Of a DNA stretch of 64,000 bases, positions 13,442 to 25,000 are shown in pieces. Origin of the DNA: Promerops cafer (Eukaryota; Chordata; Aves; Passeriformes; Nectariniidae); contig VZSE01006614.1 of assembly GCA_013398275.1 (NCBI GenBank), forward strand, positions 310,001 through 374,000, read 5' to 3'. Position 1 is the stretch's first letter, and every line of letters starts with the position of its first letter. A program made the translations under genes and the position numbers. The notes below the pieces were generated by a model. The model saw only the letters and a program-made list of their open reading frames with translations. It made no database searches and was not told the DNA's origin.

Positions 13442-13700
13442 GTGGGGAGTGGATTTATAAAATAAAGTATTGTATGGATGAGTGTAATCCAGTGAATGGT
13501 TTATGGACACACTCCTCCAGGGAGTGTTATAAGTTCACCACTGAGTGCTAGATTTTGCATTTGGATCTCTGATTTAACTGCAAGAGGTGTAAAAACTGAT
13601 GCATCGAGCCAACTCCCTACTGGTTACACATCTGAGACTCAAGTGCTTCATTTGTTACTTTTAAAGCTATAGTAAATAATTTTAAACATGAAGTGAGGGA

Positions 13701-13764
13701 TTTTTTTTCTCTCTTATTTTTTTAATTTTTTTTTTTTTGTTTGGTTGGGTTTTGTTTTGTTTTG
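13701..13764. repeat. T-rich / GTTTT low-complexity tract
   Basis: A run of T with some C and A, passing into TTTGGTTGGG and then repeated GTTTT units. No mobile-element body was recognised on either side. Confidence 0.75.
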
Positions 13765-14994
13765 GAAGGCTTATTGTTTCCAATAAAGGATGACAACTTT
13801 AAAGCAAATAAACCATTGGATGATACTGTTAGAAATTATATTGGCTTCAAACCTGTTTGTTTGAAACAGTAGCTATATTGTATATTTTGGTAACTTTAGT
13901 GACTTTTGTTCTCCTTCTATCTCTTTTTGGGGGTCAGCCATCACAAATGCAGAAGCTATGCAGATCTGGAGATATGGTACTTTTTGTTGGATGGGAAGGA
14001 TGGGTTGAATTAACACTAACATTTAGGCCGCTGGCAGCACCACCGGTGCCTCAGAAGAAACAGCACAGCTGCAAAAGCAGAACAGATTAATACAGTTTAA
14101 ACCCAGCGATAGTGATTAGCGTTAGTTATTATTATTGTCGTAGTTACTTGACTTTGTTATATCCCAGAGTGGGGCTGGTGCTGGTGGGAAGACTCTTAAG
14201 TCCTAGATTCAGAAGGTTTGGCACCTAAATGAAAGGCTTAATGCACATTTGAAGGGAGAACACTGCTTTGGTGGAGAGAATACAGTAAGGATAATGGACA
14301 CAGAGTAACGTAGTTGCTTCCTTTGGGTGTGCAGTTGTCTTTAAATGTTAAAAATGTGTGGGCAGGCTTTTCAGAGAAACTGTGGCATGCTCAGAGGCAG
14401 TGTGGTAGGCCTTTACAGTGAGGCAGGATGTGAGAAGGACTTTCTGTATAAATTTTGGTAGTATGAGGATGTACAATAACATGGTGTTTTGTGTAGTAAT
14501 GTTCATGGAGGAACAAGGTTTTCGAAGGTTGGTATCACAGCAGGGGTGGAAGAAAAGCAAGAAATACACTGATAGAGAGATGTCACTGAAAAATGGTATC
14601 GGTGACCTCTATTTATGGCCTTAGCAGCCCCCAAGCTTTTCTTGCAAGACTTAAATGCTTTATCTGGAGAACCAATGCAATGAAAACTCCTCACTCTCTG
14701 ATAGGAGCTAGGAATAGAGACATGAATGTAGGCTGTCATGTAAATTTCTCAGCCTCCCATGTGGTAGGGTTTTCCTCCATCTCATTCCCGCGGGACAGTG
14801 GCTGGAGCATCTTGCCCTCCTCATGGTTGGGCACGTGCTTGTGAATTCCATTCTTAGTGGATTCACGGCCAAGTCTTAATCATTTCTTCTTATGCCAGAA
14901 TTGTCTTTTAACTTAAATAGCTTCTCTGCCTCTCTGTTGCTTATCTCTCCTCAACCCCCTGCAATTACACAGAAATTACATTCCTTCAAAATAG

Positions 14995-15190
14995 GTTACA
15001 AACCCTTGCTTAATGTTTGGGCCAGACTGATAGCTCGGTAGTTCACTAGATAGGTTCCTCCCCCGTTCTTAAATACAGGTATTATGTGTGCTGCTTCTGT
15101 AGTCATTTGTATAACCTCTGACTGAAGAGATTTATTAAAAACTGAAGTTTTTCAGTAAGTTGAACTGAGAGCACAAATCTTGTTCTAAAT
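14995..15190 (-). mobile_element. Ancient CR1/L3-type LINE internal fragment
   Basis: On the + strand the order of blocks CCAGACTGATAGCTCGGTAG, then CCTCCCCCGTTCTTAAATAC, then AGGTATTATGTG, then TTCTGTAGTCATTTG matches the reverse complement of a well-known stretch inside ORF2 of CR1/L3 LINEs. The usual form there reads like 'gactggcctgtagtt...ttaaagatgggtgtcacat...cagtc'. The copy is highly diverged, with no open frame kept, and its ends are blurred. The call is from memory of the family; an alignment could move the limits by tens of bases. Confidence 0.55.
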
Positions 15191-15203
15191 TATTCAATTT
15201 TTT

Positions 15204-15233
15204 CTGTGTGTATATATATATACACGCACACAG
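15204..15233. repeat. (TG)n(TA)6(CA)n palindromic microsatellite
   Basis: TGTGTG passes into six TA units (15211-15222) and then into CACGCACA. This makes a 24-bp palindrome at 15205-15228 with a single T/G mismatch. Such tracts are typical slippage products that can extrude as cruciforms. Confidence 0.85.
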
Positions 15234-16229
15234 TTTGAATCTTGAAATACTGTGTCTTGTACAATTTGCTTCCCTTCTCTGGAAGTTTTAGATCAAAATT
15301 TAATCATTTCAGTGTGCATTTTCTACCTTTTTCTCTCAACCTGTGTGGTTAAAAATGAAAGTCCATGCTACAGCTTAACCTGGAAGGGAGGAATTCAGCT
15401 CCATTTTAGGGATGGTCTTCTGGACTTGGAAAAAAGTAAGGAACTGAAGGAAGGCAGAGGAAATCTTTGGAGTAGGAGGCAAACATTGAGGGAAATAAAA
15501 AGGCAGGGAACTGAAGACTAAAGTCATTACATGTTGTGATTTTTCTGAAATGTTTTAATTCCCCAAACTGCAAGCAAAGATAAGAAAATTCCCTGTTGTC
15601 TTTCACTTACAAAAATCCAGAATTAAAACTCTGAACATTTATACATAAATTGAACTGCAGGTGCACTTTTGCAGGGGAGGGGAAAGGATCTTAATGAAGT
15701 CTATAAAAATGAACGAGAAAATTCTGTGGAAACTACACAAAAATAATATATTTCCCTGAAACAGCGTGGAATAACTCCATAGGTCATCTCTTCATCTAAA
15801 TGCTGGTTATTCAGCTTTCCCAGGTGAAGACTACTTTGATTCCAATGGCTGTGTGTTGCGTGCAAAACAACAGATGAGGGTACAGTTTCCAAACTTTTTT
15901 TTTTTTCCCATACAGCAAGAATTATTTATTTTCCCCCCAATACCCTGGAAGATTTTTGAATAGAAGTATTATTGCAGTCAGTGTGTCATTTTACTGTACT
16001 TCAGTTCATTTAGTCCCAGGTGTACTACGTGTGTGTTCGTTCTAGGGGAGGGCATGGGAGCCTTGCCAAGCCCTTCAGTTATTCTTGGCTCAGAGCCTAA
16101 GCACTACATTTTTCTAACTTATGAAATGAATTTCAACTTGTAACCTGTGGCACTTTCAAGGTCATGATTGGAAGGTGTCAGGTGTGCTTTAAGAACAGCT
16201 CAGCAAGGAAAGGACCTATTTTAAAAGTT
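15234..16229. other. Non-coding stretch, nothing recognised
   Basis: Only frames of up to 89 codons, without motifs. One run of 12 T lies near 15896-15907. No repeat family was recognised. Confidence 0.5.
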
Positions 16230-16330
16230 TCTTTTTGTTTCCTTTCTTTTTTTTCCCCTCTTTTTTCTTTTTTTTTTTTNNNNNNNNNNNNNNNNNNNNN
16301 NNNNNNNNNNNNNNNNNNNNNNNNNNNNNN
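16230..16330. other. T-rich tract running into a 51-base assembly gap
   Basis: Positions 16230-16279 are almost pure T and C, and positions 16280-16330 are N. The gap therefore begins inside a T-run, which suggests the assembly broke on an unresolved homopolymer or pyrimidine repeat. The true length of the missing part may differ from 51. Frames drawn through the Ns are meaningless. Confidence 0.95.
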
Positions 16331-19300
16331 AAATAATTGCTGGCTAACAAATAGCCCAGAAAGCAAACTAGCATGAACTCTTCAACACCTCTCCAGATTC
16401 AACAAGACTGACATTTATAGCTTTATTGTAGCAGAGACATGGCATTTGGATTCAGATTGTTTGGACTGTAGAGTGTCAGTATAAATAGCTATGATTGACT
16501 TTTGTATGGAGCACATCTGGAAGCAATTTATGGCATTCCAGCTAGATTAAAGCATGTTTTAAAGGCATTTCACCAGTCTTTTTTTCCTTCTTTTTTTCTG
16601 GCTATGGTGAATAAAGTTTCAAAGACAGTTTTGCTGCTGTTTCTGTTAATGTGGACCGTGATGAAGTCAAATTAAGGGCAACTGGGGAAAATGGTGCATT
16701 TGTTTGTTTTTGGTTTTTTTGCTTTGTTTCCCAGAATAGAAAAACCCAGAAAGTGAGTGTAACTGGAGTTACAGTCATCTCTGGAAGGTAAGATACAGCA
16801 TTTGACAACAGGATGCTTACACTCTGAAAGCCAGTGAACTAAACAAACTTCAGGTGCTTGAAGTATGGACTCACAGCACAAATTTGAAAGACTTAAATAT
16901 TTGCTAATGGAGGCTGAAAGGATGGGGCACAAGAACCACCTCACTGGTTTTGAAGTATATGAAAATTTACAGAACCAAAAAAAGAAAAAGAAGAGAAATC
17001 ACGTAGCATGACCTGCTGTGATGTAGTTGGGATAATACGAGGAAATTAAACACATGAAAATGGAAGCTGGCTGGAAAAGAGGTTTACTTAAAAGGGCTGT
17101 TGCACAGTGGCACGGAGATGAACCAGGGATAGCAAAGTGAACTTGTGCTGCAGAGTGTACTGGTTGTGAGCACTTTTTATCTCTGCAGTAGACCCATTGG
17201 CTTGCTAAAGCTTTCTTACTTGTGGTTGCAGTGAACTGGGTTAAAGGTTTGAGCAGCACAGTTTCTCTAAATCCTGCTGGGGCTGCAGGGCTGGCTGCTG
17301 TTGGAACATGTTGGGAAAAATCTACTGCAAAGCAGCAAAAAGCTGAAAATGCTGCCACTGTCACCATGGCACATTGGGTCTGACTGGTGAAGTTGTCTCC
17401 TCCAGTCTGTAGGGAGGTGTGGGTGCAGCTGATCCATTTTCATTTCTATTAACAGAATGGGACTACCTGTGCCATTTTTTTCATTGTGTTTTTCTGGCAG
17501 CGCAATACACATGCCAAATGTGCTGTCTGCAGAGATACCTGTACTGTGGTCAGAGATGTGGCTTCCACAAAACTGGGCAAAGGATGACCTTTAGCCTGTC
17601 TGGTTTGCCTGAGCCATGGAGAAAGTGTGCCATGGGCATAGACTTGAACACAGAGACCCTATCTCCAAGCCAGCCAGTGACTCTGTTGCTCCATTTTTAC
17701 TGCTATTAGTGCCTGAACAAGCTCAAACAATCCTGTTTTGTAAGCATTATTCCATGCTGTTGGAAGTGGAGGTGAAAAGTACAATGTCTGGTTCAGCTTC
17801 TCATGTCCTTGACCAGTGCTGTGAAATTATGAGCTTCTTTGGTTCTACCTTTAAAGAAATGTTTAGGATGATAATGTAAAATGGGCAATCATGAAAAAAA
17901 AAGAGGATCTGAAACTATTAAGGTAGATAAATGCACTTTGAAATTAATATAGGGAAGAGTATGAGAGCACATGACTTCTTGGTAGGAGCTGTCTGCTGTG
18001 AGGATAAATGAAGAAAAGAAAAGAATTGTAAAAGTCGTGAAGGGGGAATATTACTTTGGCAGCTAGCTTGGTGGCAAAAGTGCTTGATAGATAATTTTTT
18101 TTTAAATGCTGTAACTTAATTTTTTACTGCACTTCTGGCCTACCTCATGGCAAATATGAGGTCACATGTATCATGATATATTTTATTTTATTTCAATTTA
18201 TTTTATTCCAGTCTTAATAAATCCCACTTTTAATTTGTCCATATGAGTCTCAAACTGCCCTCTAGGAATTTTATGCAGTCTGCAGGGGAAAGGTTAAACA
18301 ATATTCAGCCTTCAAGAAGGCAATGACAATGAGCTCCCAAAGCTTAACCCACTTGGATCTTTTCCCAGCTGAGACAGAACACGGGCAATATTCACAAAGA
18401 GGATGTTGGTGCCCTGTGAGGGTGTAGAGTCTGGCAGGTGCATGATGATTATATAATTACTCTTGCAGGACTAAGTTTTAAGAGTTCGTCAAAATATTTC
18501 ATCCATGGAAAGAGTGTGTTTGCATGCATAAAATCTTCATTATATATCAACAAAAGCAGTTGGTAGAAAGTTTTTATTTGAAAGTACATCTATTTTGAGT
18601 CTGGCTAAATCCTTTTGAAGGCAGGGTGGACCTGCATTCCTTGTTAAGCACGGAGTTTCTGTGCCATTTTGTGTCACCTGGGCTCACTTCTATAGGCCCA
18701 GAAGTCCGTGTTGTTCAGATTTTGTATCTGAATAATTTGCTGTGAAATTTTGTGCCATGACAGAGTGTGCCTTGCGCTTCACCATCTGAGCTTTATTTGT
18801 TAAAAAGAAAAAATCTTTCTGGTTCTCATGCTTGTGAAGACGGACATCATGCCTTAAACAAGAGGTGCTAAACCAGTGCGCTGCTCTTCCCAAATTTTCA
18901 CACAGCCTGGAGCAAGAGGCATCCAATCTGAATCATTCAGTCCCTGTTAGCATGGGAGCTCTTGACTGCTACTTCACATGGTACTGTTGCTCATTTCCCA
19001 TGTTTAGAAGTAACATCATCAATATTAAAGGTTTTTCTAGCAGTTGGAGGGAAAAGTGGAATTGCCTTACAGCTGAGTGCTGCCTAAACAGTGTTGGGAT
19101 CCACTGAATACTCTCTCAGTTCCCTCAGTTTAGCCATAGCCATTGGCATAAATTGCTTTGGGTACTCCCAAATGTGACATTGAAATACTCATAACAACCA
19201 CTTAAGTCTTGTAGGCACCTGTCTTTGTCACTACAGACAACTAGGAATAGACAGGGCTACACTTGCAAACATGCTGAGGTGCTGGAAGTCTTCACATTGG

Positions 19301-19589
19301 GTATTTTGTGATACTTTCAAAGTTCCTGAACTGGTTCAGTTTTGTATAGAGATTTGTATATACTTGGAAAAAAAAAAATTAAAAAGTAGCAGTGTTTTGG
19401 TGCTGGATGTCTTCTGGCATCAACAGTACTTGTGGTGGCTTCAGCAGAGCAAAGATGCCTTTCCCCCTCCTTCCAGCAGCGTTCCTGCTCACAGCCTGCA
19501 GCCTTTCTGAGCAGTCAGCAGGAATAACCAGTGCGGCCAGTACTGCATTCGTGCGTGGGCCCTGGAAGAAAACACACAGAAAATGAGTG
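16331..19589. other. Non-coding stretch, nothing recognised
   Basis: Frames reach 122 codons (16999-17367, minus strand). They overlap rival frames on the other strand (17419-17709 and 17616-17879 on plus) and contain no recognisable domain. A short TTTTA/TTTAT repeat lies at 18178-18212. No retroelement was recognised. A 17.1-17.7 kb patch is somewhat GC-richer but lacks CpG enrichment. Confidence 0.5.
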
Positions 19590-21560
19590 TAATTGGTTTA
19601 TGCTGCCTGATTAATTTATTACTTATTTCCTGACAAGTTCATTGAAATGTAATTTTCTGAGTGGTGATAATATCCACAGAGTAAAAGATGGAGGATGGAC
19701 AAGTTGAGAATACTAAATCACGGGCAGTATTGTAGCAGGGAGGCTTTGTTGGGCTTTTCATTAGAGATTGCATTCTGTTATTATGTGGCCTCATTAGTTA
19801 TGCTGATTGAACCAGGGGAAACTTTAATGACTGCTGTGTTAGGCATTGGAAACATATTTTAACTTACTGATGTAGAGTATGGAAAATAATTGCTGGAGCT
19901 GTATTAGCAGGATTGATAGGGGCATCTTAGACTCTCCATTACTCTCAGAAATGGAGAGCTCAGAGATTGCTCTTGTTATGGATGGTAGTTGACTTTTTTG
20001 GTGTTTTTGTTGTTACAGCTTTATAGAGTACGCTTTTTATTGTTTTTGATGGCTTTATTCTTTTTAATGTTGAATTCACAAGCTACCTTGTAGGTTGTTA
20101 TTAGCTGTCCTGTAAAATTAACAAGCTGGCTGCGTGTGATGCAATTAGTTAGTGGTCATATAAAATGTATATCTGGTCATCTCTTATCAGGCTCATTTAA
20201 ACAAAGATATTTAAAACTGACATTCCTACACAAGTGTCTAATTTACAAATAGCAGTAAATAGTCCAGGCAGTGTGCCAGAGACACCATGGAGGCTTGTAA
20301 CCTGATGCTGGCTGCAGTGGAGTAGGACTATGACAATTCCATGCTTTTTCAATAATTAAAACATTGAACTGTTCTTGTCCCTGATCCAAAACAGCATTGG
20401 TAGGGTTGATCTTTAAATCAGACTAGCTGCTGAGCAGACTTACACTAGGAGTAAGTTCACCAGCAGTTTTCAAATATTTTTCTGTATGGATTTTCTTAGT
20501 TTGGGATTGAGATTAGTCTGCTAAACACATGTTTTTTATATACATACACGAATAAATGGAAAGTATTACTTTGTGTGTTTTAATGAAACAGTAACATTTA
20601 TAAATATTGCCTGTTCACCAAAAAAGGTGCAATGCAAATTAAAATAAACATTTTATAAGGAAAGAGTTGACAGGAAGTATGTGAGCTCACTTAATAAGAG
20701 CTAGATTTTTTTTTTTTAATATTTCAAAGAGGCTATTTATAATGTCAGCCAAAAAGCCTTATAAATAAATGAGACATTAGACTTACAAGAGAAAGCAGTA
20801 TAAATTACAACAACGATGATGATTACCCATTTCACTGACAGGCATGTGTAACATTTTATTTGTGTTTGAACTGAAGGAGTCTGATGATGTATTTTAGAAA
20901 TAGATAATGAAGAATTAATTGTTTCTTTATTAATATTAGTGATGTTTAATGGTAATATATCCTCTCACTCTTAGAATAGATGTGTGGGTGACATTGTTCA
21001 GAAGTGCTTTCCAATTATTTTAACAGAAACCATATGTACAGAGGGTAGGCGAAGTTCAGGATATCAAGTCTAGGTAATTGATGCTATGCAGACTTTATAG
21101 ACTTTCTCATTTCGTTTTTAATTAAAGTTTCAGTGCAATAGAATCCTTTAAAGTAAATTAAAATTAATCATCAGTAGGTAAAGCTGCTCTGCGGAGAACA
21201 TAAAGCCGCCAAAACTCTTTTTCATACTGTGCATATATTGATCAATCAGTCAATATTAATTGATTTATATGTAAATGTACCATGTGAACTATTTGGAAAA
21301 CCTAAAAAATGTTGGATGTGAATCCTATTAGGGCAACAGTTATTTTTTCATGGGTGTCAATCAATAAATACTTAAGTAGATTACAGATCCAATATAAATT
21401 GTACTAGTTCCACTATGTGATTGCATTTCAAAAACTCTACATGGTTATCTTTCAAAAGATATTTTATACCATTTCCTTTTTTGTTCATGTTTCAATATTC
21501 CTTTCTACAGTGATGATCTTTGAGATCACCAATATTGAATGGTAGATGAAAATGACTTTT
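19590..21560. promoter_or_regulatory. Candidate conserved non-coding (enhancer-like) block
   Basis: Nearly 2 kb in which no open frame reaches 60 codons and no mobile element or microsatellite is seen. The text is AT-rich but not low-complexity. It has many homeodomain-type TAAT cores (for example GATTAATT at 19609-19616), a perfect POU octamer ATGCAAAT (20632-20639), and a MEF2-type site CTATTTATAA (20733-20742) facing an inverted copy at 20759-20767. There is also a hairpin-forming repeat at 21491-21539. Developmental conserved elements in vertebrates commonly look like this. Conservation itself cannot be seen from one sequence, so this is inference from texture and motifs. Confidence 0.33.
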
Positions 21561-21884
21561 AAAAATTGCCTTTTATACGCATGTATGTATTTTGGTGAGA
21601 CTTGTTGCATGCTACGTACTTTTTTTTTGGTTAGGAATCTCTATTTTCCACTGAGGGAGATTTGCTTTAAATGAAGTAGTGAATCAAGTTAACTTTTCAG
21701 TAGTTCAGTGGTGTGTGATAAAATATTGTGAATTGATATAAAGTCCCAGATTTTATTTAGATAAAAATCCTTCTGGCATTAGAAGATGAAATTCTGACAC
21801 TGTTGAAATCATTGTAAAATATCCTGTTGAGTTCAATGGCATTAACAGTTTCACCTTCTGAGTTTGTTGAAAGTAAGGCTAACA

Positions 21885-22035
21885 TGTTAGGAATTAAGAT
21901 AAGGTGATCTGGGCTTTAAACTTCCTCAGAACCTTCTGCAAATCCAAACCATATTTCTTTGTACCTCAGCTGCCTGGATGGAAAATGGTGATAATTTCTT
22001 ACATCATAGAAATGCTGAAGACGGAAACTAGAAAA
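21885..22035 (+). repeat. MIR-like SINE relic
   Basis: The run ACCTTCTGCAAATCC, then TTTCTTTGTACCTCAG, then GGAAAATGGTGATAATTTC, then ACATCATAG (21930-22009) follows the MIR core in order. The usual MIR text there is 'accttgggcaagtt...cctctgtgcctcagtttcc...aaaatggggataataatag...acctcatag'. The orientation is plus. MIR is an old tRNA-derived SINE spread early in amniotes; bird genomes keep a small number of copies. The tRNA-derived head is not recognisable here. Some MIR relics have been co-opted as regulatory DNA, and this one lies just downstream of the AT-rich block ending near 21.56 kb. Confidence 0.62.
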
Positions 22036-25000
22036 TGACAGGGTTGGTTCTTTTTTTTTAATGTTCTGGTGAGTTGGAATTGTGCAAGTGTGTTGGTGGG
22101 TTCAACAAGTGCCCACAGTGTCTGGGTGTTGCATAAATAGCAACCTAGGAATTGTATGTATTGTCCAGATAACTCCATAATTCATGGAAAGCACAAAAAT
22201 AACTTTGTACCTAGGAAGTTGTCACGATGTTCACCGAGTGGCATAATTTAACTGTGTTGTGAGATACAACAAATACTGCATAGGCGAGAGAGCCCTTCCC
22301 ATGTCTTTCACATTTGTTCTCTGTTGACAAGGAGAGAGATGAGCAGATGATGAGCTAATTTAAGCACATGCTGAACTTTAGGCATATAGCTAAGCCATGT
22401 GTTTAAATGCATGTTTTCCTGGTCTGAGGACCTGCAGCTCTTGCTCAACGAGCAGGATCTAAAGTGGTCCAAGCCATGATAAGACATAAGGACTTAGCAG
22501 GCAGCCCTTTTTCATTGAAGATACACATTCTAAGGTAAAACAGAATTCCATTGTGCATTATGGTTTTTCTTTGCCATATTAATAAAGTTCTGCTTCGGAA
22601 TGGTAAAATACCTCCTTTTGTTCATGCACCTGTGAGAGGTTTAACTCAGGTTAGAGAGCCTGAGCACTGTGGGGGTTTCGGGTTTGGTGGTAATGAAAAA
22701 CAGATAATCCACATGGTTTTGTGCAAACATGAGGGGCATGTAGAGGGCGTGTGAATGAGTGAGTTGGGCTGACAGTATTTTTAATGATACGAGAAGAATA
22801 AAATTATCCTTTACTTTCTTCAGTCACCCATTTATTGGGCACTAAGAACAATTAAATATGGGAAATAAAATCAAATGGCCTTTTAAGCAATCAATGTAAA
22901 CTTCTGTGCTGAATTACTGAAGAATAAAAATATACTGTGTCATCAGTCTTTAAATACCTCACTCATTAAAAGGTTATGCACTGACCTCTGAGCCCTAATC
23001 CTCTGGATTATTAGTATTAATTTCTTTTTCTTTTTTATCTTTTTCATTTTTTTTACAGGACGGAGGGAGTCAGTTTCCACATCTATCAAATTAGGGCATG
23101 GCTTTAAGAAAACAGGTTATGTGGCGTTTCGTTTGAAAGGAGAAAGAATGTGGTTCTGTCTCTCTGCCTTGTTTGTGTGGTGTGCATGTAAATTTAACAT
23201 TTTAAAGGGGTGTTGTTTTATTTTTTTCTAAGAAGAAGAAGGACCTGACTTTTTCAGTGTGTCAGATATCCATCCAAACAAGGTTAAAAGCCCAGGTTTC
23301 AGCCTGTCCCTGCTCCCCGGGCTGCAGAAGCTCGGGGCAGGAGAGCTGATGTGCTTCACTGGTCACAGAGGGGACTCCGGGAGCCAGAGCAGCCCCAGCA
23401 GCCGGAGGGTTTCTCTCCCACGTGCATCTGCCCATCGCATGACCCAGCTACTTGGTTCCTCGGTGAACTATGGGATGATGGGTCACAGCACCTCAAGGAA
23501 CAAATCTTCAGCCTTAGTGAGATCTTGGTGACTTGCAAGTACGCTGCTGCTGCTGGCGGGTGGAAAGCTGGTTTATTTTCAAGCCAGTAGCTCGCAGTGT
23601 TGATTTTCATCTGGTTTTCCACAGCCCTTTCTTTTTTTTTTTTTTTTCTGTTCTCTCTCTGCTAGCAGCCAAATATTACTTAGGTATTCTGCTGCTCTCT
23701 GTTTCTGCCTGGTTGTCATCTTACAGCAGTAGTTTCAGCAGAATGAACTCATTGGTGCATGCCTCATGTTGTGGTATGGCACTGAACTGCTCCACTGCAC
23801 ACTTTTAGGGAGATCATGATCACCTAAAAAACTTTTCTTTGCAGAGTTGAAAGTGGTGAGCTACTTATGTGGCAAGAGGGGTCTTTGGGGGTAAAGGAAG
23901 CCCATTTTAGCCATACTAACATGTTGAACAGAGCAGGGTACCCTCTTGGGGTGAGAGCAGCAGAGGTGATTCCCTATATGGTTGAACTTCAAGAAAGATA
24001 GTTGTCATGGTTTATTTCTTTTTAGTGATGAGTATGCTCTCCAGGGCTCAGTCTCTCTGTTTTTGACCTGTGCGTAGGCTCAAGTCTAAGCCATTAGCTG
24101 GGCAGTAAATTGCCTTCAAGTTCACATTTTGGGGAAATCGAGCTCCATGCCATTTCCGCTGCCTGGATGGATGACTGCTGTGATGGAGTGGTGGCTGTGC
24201 CTTCACTATCCTAAGCATTTTTGTGGCCACCACTGGTTTTCCTTTCCAAGTTGTGATTCATAGAGCATTTTTCTCTGCAGTCAGTATTGGCACTGCCTGT
24301 TTGCAGCTATGGCAAGTCTGGGTATCTTTCTAGTGCCTGCAGTGCATTTGCAGTAGGATGGCTTTAAAAGGCTCAGCAGTAATTGCCTGGTATTCATTGA
24401 TTCATCTTATATTTATTGGGGTGACTTTAACAAAGCTGATCTCATTTCATATTCATCCCAGTATTCATACACAACGTTTCACTATAATTCATCATCGTTT
24501 AATAGGAATGTTGCCCTGAAACCTTTTTGCTTAGAGGGAAATCTGGATTTGTCTCATCAGTGTTTTACCCATAGCAGGCTTGTCAGTCAGGAAAATTATT
24601 CACAGGAATGCTAACACTGATGTGTGAAGCAGATTCAGTTGCTGGAAATCAGAACAGAAAGGAAAAAAAAGTTTGTTTCTGCATCAAGGAAAACAAGCAC
24701 TAGGAGAAAAACTATTGTAGAGTTCTGGACAGGCTTATGAAACAGTTGTAAATCCATATAAATTCACTTTTAAAAGTGAATCTTCTGTTCTTCTTGTATT
24801 TTTATGGAATTTTGTTATTCACGTATTCAATTACCCCACTATTTGTCCTGTAAGTTTTTTGGGCTATATATTTGCATATTTAGTTTTTCAATTAACTTTA
24901 TTTAGCAAACAGTTGATCTGCAGACTGGATAAAACTGGGTGTTTCTGTGGCCGGGGAAAAGACTTCAGCTGAAGTGGAAGAGCAGCCCCTTTCCTTGTTC

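Larger units (their letters stand above)
13012..14994. other. Non-coding stretch with T-rich tracts
   Basis: No gene is recognisable; frames are 99 codons or shorter. Two T-rich low-complexity tracts stand out, at 13389-13441 (ending in a run of 16 T) and 13701-13764 (ending in GTTTT repeats). The remainder is ordinary AT-rich sequence. Confidence 0.55.

Noticed and set aside
16164..16376. Open frames spanning the N gap on both strands
   Set aside because: They are translations of N and T-runs, so meaningless.
23022..23113. Possible internal exon: strong polypyrimidine tract and TTTACAG at 23053-23059, open frame beyond, and CAG/GTTATG donor near 23113
   Set aside because: The donor is weak, the roughly 55-base exon has no recognisable peptide, and part of it (GTCAGTTTCCACATCT) looks like a MIR-type string. 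Isolated acceptor-like sites are common in introns.
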